Source: Bacteroidales bacterium (lineage in GTDB: Bacteria > Bacteroidota > Bacteroidia > Bacteroidales > UBA932). From it: DNA of 64,000 bases. The stretch covers positions 1 through 64,000 of the forward strand of contig JALCMP010000006.1 in the NCBI GenBank assembly GCA_022648545.1. The letters are read 5' to 3'. Positions 61,669 to 64,000 of this stretch are shown one piece after another (position 1 is the stretch's first letter; every line of letters begins with the position of its first letter). Both the position numbers and the translations under genes were made by a program. The notes beneath the pieces are model-generated. The model searched no databases. It saw nothing but the letters and a program-made list of their open reading frames with translations, and had not been told where the DNA came from.

Positions 61669-62919
61669 ATGAGAAACTTCAGGGAAGTCACGGCATCGGA
61701 AATCAGGGACAATCTTTTAAATTTAAAGCATATTACATTTGAGGTTACCGATGCATGCAATCTTAAGTGCAAGTACTGCGGTTACGGTGATATGTATTAC
61801 GGGTATGACAAGCGGGAATCCAAATATCTTCCGGTAAATAAGGCAAAACTTATCATCGATTATCTTAACGATCTCTGGCAAAGCGATAATACCAATATAG
61901 ACAGACCTCGTACGAATATTGCTTTCTACGGCGGTGAGCCTTTGCTCAATGTCCCCTTTATAAAGGAAGTAATATCATACGTAGAGCAGCTCGGTGCCGA
62001 CAGGAATTTCGTCTTTTCAATGACCACCAATGCAATGCTGCTCCACAGGTATATGGATTATCTGGTAGAAAAGAATTTCAATTTACTAATAAGTCTCGAC
62101 GGTGACAGAAGGGGACAAAGCTATCGGGTTACAAAATCGGGAGAAAATTCATTCGATACCGTAATAAGAAACGTCAAAGCTCTGCAAAAAAAGTATCCGG
62201 AGTATTTTAAGGATCACGTGAACTTCAATTCGGTGCTGCACAACAGAAACAGCGTTGAAAGTACCTACACGTTCATAAAGAAGACATTTGACAAATCTCC
62301 TGCAATTTCGGAATTGAACAATTCCGAGATCCGCGAAGACAAGAAAGAGGAATTCGAACGGACTTATAAGAATAAAATGGAAAGTCTCCGCTCTTCGGAA
62401 AATTACGAGAAACTTTCTGAGGACCTGTTTGTAAAAGATCCGCAGACAAGGGAATTGCTTTTGTTCTTGCGTCTGTACAGCGGCAATGTTTTTACTGATT
62501 ATAATGAATTCCTGATGGATGAAAGTAAAACCGAGTACACGGTTACCGGCACATGTATTCCTTTTAGCAAGAAGATGTTTATAACCGTGAACGGAAAAAT
62601 CCTTCAATGCGAAAGGATAGACCACGTATTTTCACTGGGACACATATCGGACGACAAGGTCTTTCTCGATCCTGAAGAAGTAGCAAGAAGATTCAATTCG
62701 CTTACGGCCAAAATGCGTAGCCGGTGCAAAAGCTGTAAAAGAAGGGATTCCTGCAATCAATGTATATACTATATACCGGATATCAACGGTAGCAATCCTC
62801 AATGTAATGGATATATGGATGAAGAGGACTTCAAAAGATATTCATCCTATTGCATGGGATATCTTGCTCAGCATCCTGAATTATACAAAAAACTTATGAC
62901 GGAAGTAAAAATGGATTAG
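61669..62919 (+). CDS. Radical SAM/SPASM peptide maturase of a GG-leader RiPP system
   Basis: A 416-residue radical SAM enzyme that modifies ribosomal peptides. The cluster motif is C30-NLK-C34-KY-C37 (Cx3Cx2C) within FEVTDACNLKCKYCGYGDMY; GGEP follows in FYGGEPLLN. The C-terminal SPASM region has further cysteines for auxiliary clusters (C353, C356, C362, C365, C379, C395, with CKSCKRRDSCNQC in order). It is followed by two peptide genes with Bacteroidales GG leaders, so it fits the family of maturases known from such clusters (TIGR04148-like by recollection, not searched). It probably installs a radical-made crosslink or epimerisation on the precursors. No exporter or peptidase gene is visible in the window. 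Confidence 0.9.
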   Translation: MRNFREVTASEIRDNLLNLKHITFEVTDACNLKCKYCGYGDMYYGYDKRESKYLPVNKAKLIIDYLNDLWQSDNTNIDRPRTNIAFYGGEPLLNVPFIKEVISYVEQLGADRNFVFSMTTNAMLLHRYMDYLVEKNFNLLISLDGDRRGQSYRVTKSGENSFDTVIRNVKALQKKYPEYFKDHVNFNSVLHNRNSVESTYTFIKKTFDKSPAISELNNSEIREDKKEEFERTYKNKMESLRSSENYEKLSEDLFVKDPQTRELLLFLRLYSGNVFTDYNEFLMDESKTEYTVTGTCIPFSKKMFITVNGKILQCERIDHVFSLGHISDDKVFLDPEEVARRFNSLTAKMRSRCKSCKRRDSCNQCIYYIPDINGSNPQCNGYMDEEDFKRYSSYCMGYLAQHPELYKKLMTEVKMD

Positions 62920-63152
62920 GACTGGTTGTGAAAATACTTCATGGGAAGGACAGATTCGTGTCGGCTGCCCGGATCGGTAGAAATCTCCTTAGAATATAAA
63001 CTATAAAAAACTAAAATACCGCTTAACCTTAAAACAATTCATTTTATGTTTAAAAACATTGCAGAGGCCAATCTGTATAAATCAATTGGAGCAGAACCGA
63101 AAAGCTTTACAGAGTAGGAATTAAATTACATGGTTTTAAAACTTATCTCATT
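62920..63152. other. Leader region between the maturase and the first precursor
   Basis: 233 bases without a clear gene except a 23-codon frame (63046-63117). It contains CTTAACCTTAAAAC (63022-63035), whose reverse complement repeats TTAAG at 6-bp spacing and recalls the operator halves upstream of the maturase. No terminator hairpin is evident, so read-through from the maturase gene is possible. Confidence 0.4.
63046..63117 (+). CDS. Possible 23-residue peptide between maturase and precursors
   Basis: ATG to TAG frame encoding MFKNIAEANLYKSI... ending in KSFTE. No ribosome-binding site stands out and there is no GG leader, so it is not a third precursor of the same type. It may be a leader peptide, a decayed gene or chance. 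Confidence 0.2.
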   Translation: MFKNIAEANLYKSIGAEPKSFTE

Positions 63153-63368
63153 ATGAAAAAGTTAAAATTAACGGATCTTGAAAACAACAATCTTTCCGAA
63201 AAAGAAATGAATAATCTGAAAGGGGGAAAATTCCCTGCTTGTTCGGGTGTTTGTGTGGTTTTGGGAGAGTTTGATTTAGATCAGGATGCAACGGCAGACG
63301 AAAGCAAGGATGAGGATTTTAATCCTCCAAAATATCCAAGGCCGCATCCGCCGGTTGAGTATGAGTAA
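63153..63368 (+). CDS. GG-leader RiPP precursor 1
   Basis: A 71-residue precursor. The leader MKKLKLTDLENNNLSEKEMN.. ends in the double glycine at 24-25 (LKGG), the form known for Bacteroidales natural-product precursors modified by radical SAM enzymes (TIGR04149-like). The predicted 46-residue core has a Cx3C pair (C30, C34), an acidic middle (DLDQDATADESKDED) and a proline-rich end (PPKYPRPHPP). Cleavage after GG would be expected from a C39-type peptidase or exporter, not seen here. It lies 233 bases after the maturase and 41 before its paralogue. Confidence 0.88.
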   Translation: MKKLKLTDLENNNLSEKEMNNLKGGKFPACSGVCVVLGEFDLDQDATADESKDEDFNPPKYPRPHPPVEYE

Positions 63369-63409
63369 ATAAACGAAGTAAATTAATACGATTAAAAAAT
63401 TATTTTATT

Positions 63410-63625
63410 ATGAAAAAATTGAAATTAACAAATCTTGAAAGTGACAACCTCTCACAAAAAGAAATGAATAATCTGAAGGGAGGGGAGAATGTTGTTTGTC
63501 CTGCTGCTTGTTTGGTGTTGGAAGGAGAGGACGAGGATTATGATGCAAGCGAAGAATCGAGTAAACGGGGGGGACCTCTCACTCCTATTAAACCCATTCC
63601 ATTTCCTCCTCGTGAAGAAAGGTAA
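63410..63625 (+). CDS. GG-leader RiPP precursor 2
   Basis: A 71-residue paralogue of the preceding gene with almost the same leader (GG at 24-25) and the same length. The core keeps the Cx3C pair at the same positions (C30, C34), a similar VLxxE segment, the acidic stretch (EDEDYDASEESSK) and a proline-rich end (PIKPIPFPP), but otherwise diverges. What is kept in both cores (the cysteine pair, acidic block and proline tail) marks the likely maturation and recognition elements. A strong terminator follows 26 bases after the stop. Confidence 0.88.
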   Translation: MKKLKLTNLESDNLSQKEMNNLKGGENVVCPAACLVLEGEDEDYDASEESSKRGGPLTPIKPIPFPPREER

Positions 63626-63651
63626 TATTGATATCTCATGATGTATTAAAT

Positions 63652-63692
63652 ATTAAGAGGCTTTATTCTTTCTTGGAATAGAGCCTCTTAAT
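63652..63692. terminator. Bidirectional terminator after the RiPP precursors
   Basis: ATTAAGAGGCTTTATTC pairs with GAATAGAGCCTCTTAAT around a 7-base loop: 17 pairs with one G-U. A- and T-rich flanks on both sides allow use in both directions. Confidence 0.88.
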
Positions 63693-64000
63693 GTTTGTAT
63701 GATAACAGCTAATCTTGTTATGGTAATTTAAAAGAATTATGCCTTTATCGATTTTCTGTATATGCTGTACTCGGTCCATGATACTATTTGTGCCTGTAAT
63801 ATTATTAAATATAAGCAAATTAGGATACAAAATCTATTGAGAATATAATGTGGTATAAATGAATGATAATGAGTCTTATTAATGGTTTCCTTATATAAAT
63901 GGCGTTTTTTTTAAGAGAAATTTATGTAATGTATTGCAAATTGTAATTAAATATGCTGTTTTTGCTTTTGTTTTTTTAGTTTTTTCTCGTTTATTGTTAG
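63693..64000 (-). other. AT-rich right edge; possible 3' end of an opposing, frameshifted gene
   Basis: No complete gene. On the reverse strand a frame open from the window edge could continue, after a one-base shift in an eight-T run (63905-63912), into a second frame that ends at 63737 with a protein-like segment (SWTEYSIYRKSIKA). A bidirectional terminator lies just beyond. The composition is so AT-rich that open frames mean little; this may be nothing. Confidence 0.2.

Noticed and set aside
1-64000. CRISPR arrays, rRNA genes, prophage genes
   Set aside because: No regularly spaced repeats, rRNA core sequences or phage structural genes were seen.

Overview
The window reads as a chromosomal segment of a Bacteroidota bacterium, most likely order Bacteroidales (family not resolved). 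Evidence: a SusC/SusD pair with a divergent hybrid two-component regulator, promoters of the TTG-N19-TAnnTTTG type, split metallophosphatase/5'-nucleotidase genes, the Bacteroidota form of RNA polymerase omega, tandem Skp-like genes behind bamA, and GG-leader peptide precursors typical of Bacteroidales. Most of it is ordinary housekeeping DNA; accessory DNA lies at 1-16.8 kb, 32.6-35.5 kb and 61.5-64 kb.

Layout. 1-10.3 kb: a polysaccharide utilisation locus (truncated regulator, then susC, susD and two putative six-hairpin glycosidases). 10.34-16.76 kb: an AT-rich island bracketed by two near-identical 31-bp terminator sequences. It holds a truncated small gene, the right end of an IS256-type element, and a coupled operon: an 86-codon ORF, a C5-cytosine DNA methyltransferase, a protein with a GHKL ATPase at each end, and a receiver domain fused to a helical domain with an RNxxxH (HEPN ribonuclease) motif. 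16.8-21.9 kb: metX-thrA-asd behind a long leader. 21.9-32.5 kb: parE, an acyltransferase, a split 5'-nucleotidase, a NatAB-type ABC exporter, a helix-hairpin-helix protein, rsmI, tdk and an esterase. 32.6-35.5 kb: tRNA-Leu(CAG), a strongly structured possibly pseudoknotted element, and a fimbrillin/FISUMP-like lipoprotein whose adenine-poor 3' end looks like the variable region of a diversity-generating retroelement target. 35.5-61.4 kb: core genes (DUF5686, EamA, perR-rbr-trxB-bamD-rpoZ-recN-nagB-pepP, pdxJ-ompH-GT4-purC-LysM, nadK-uppS-bamA-skp-skp, korAB, gdhA). 61.5-63.7 kb: a radical-SAM RiPP cassette with two GG-leader precursors. The last 300 bases may hold the 3' end of an opposing gene.

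The best candidate for an undescribed system is the island operon. I infer that the methyltransferase marks host DNA, the double-ATPase kinase is the sensor, and a phosphorelay controls a REC-HEPN ribonuclease, giving an abortive-infection-like design. The motifs are visible in the sequence; the function is inference. The DGR-like adhesin with its structured upstream element and the RiPP cassette come next. All calls are by reading alone; no database search was run.
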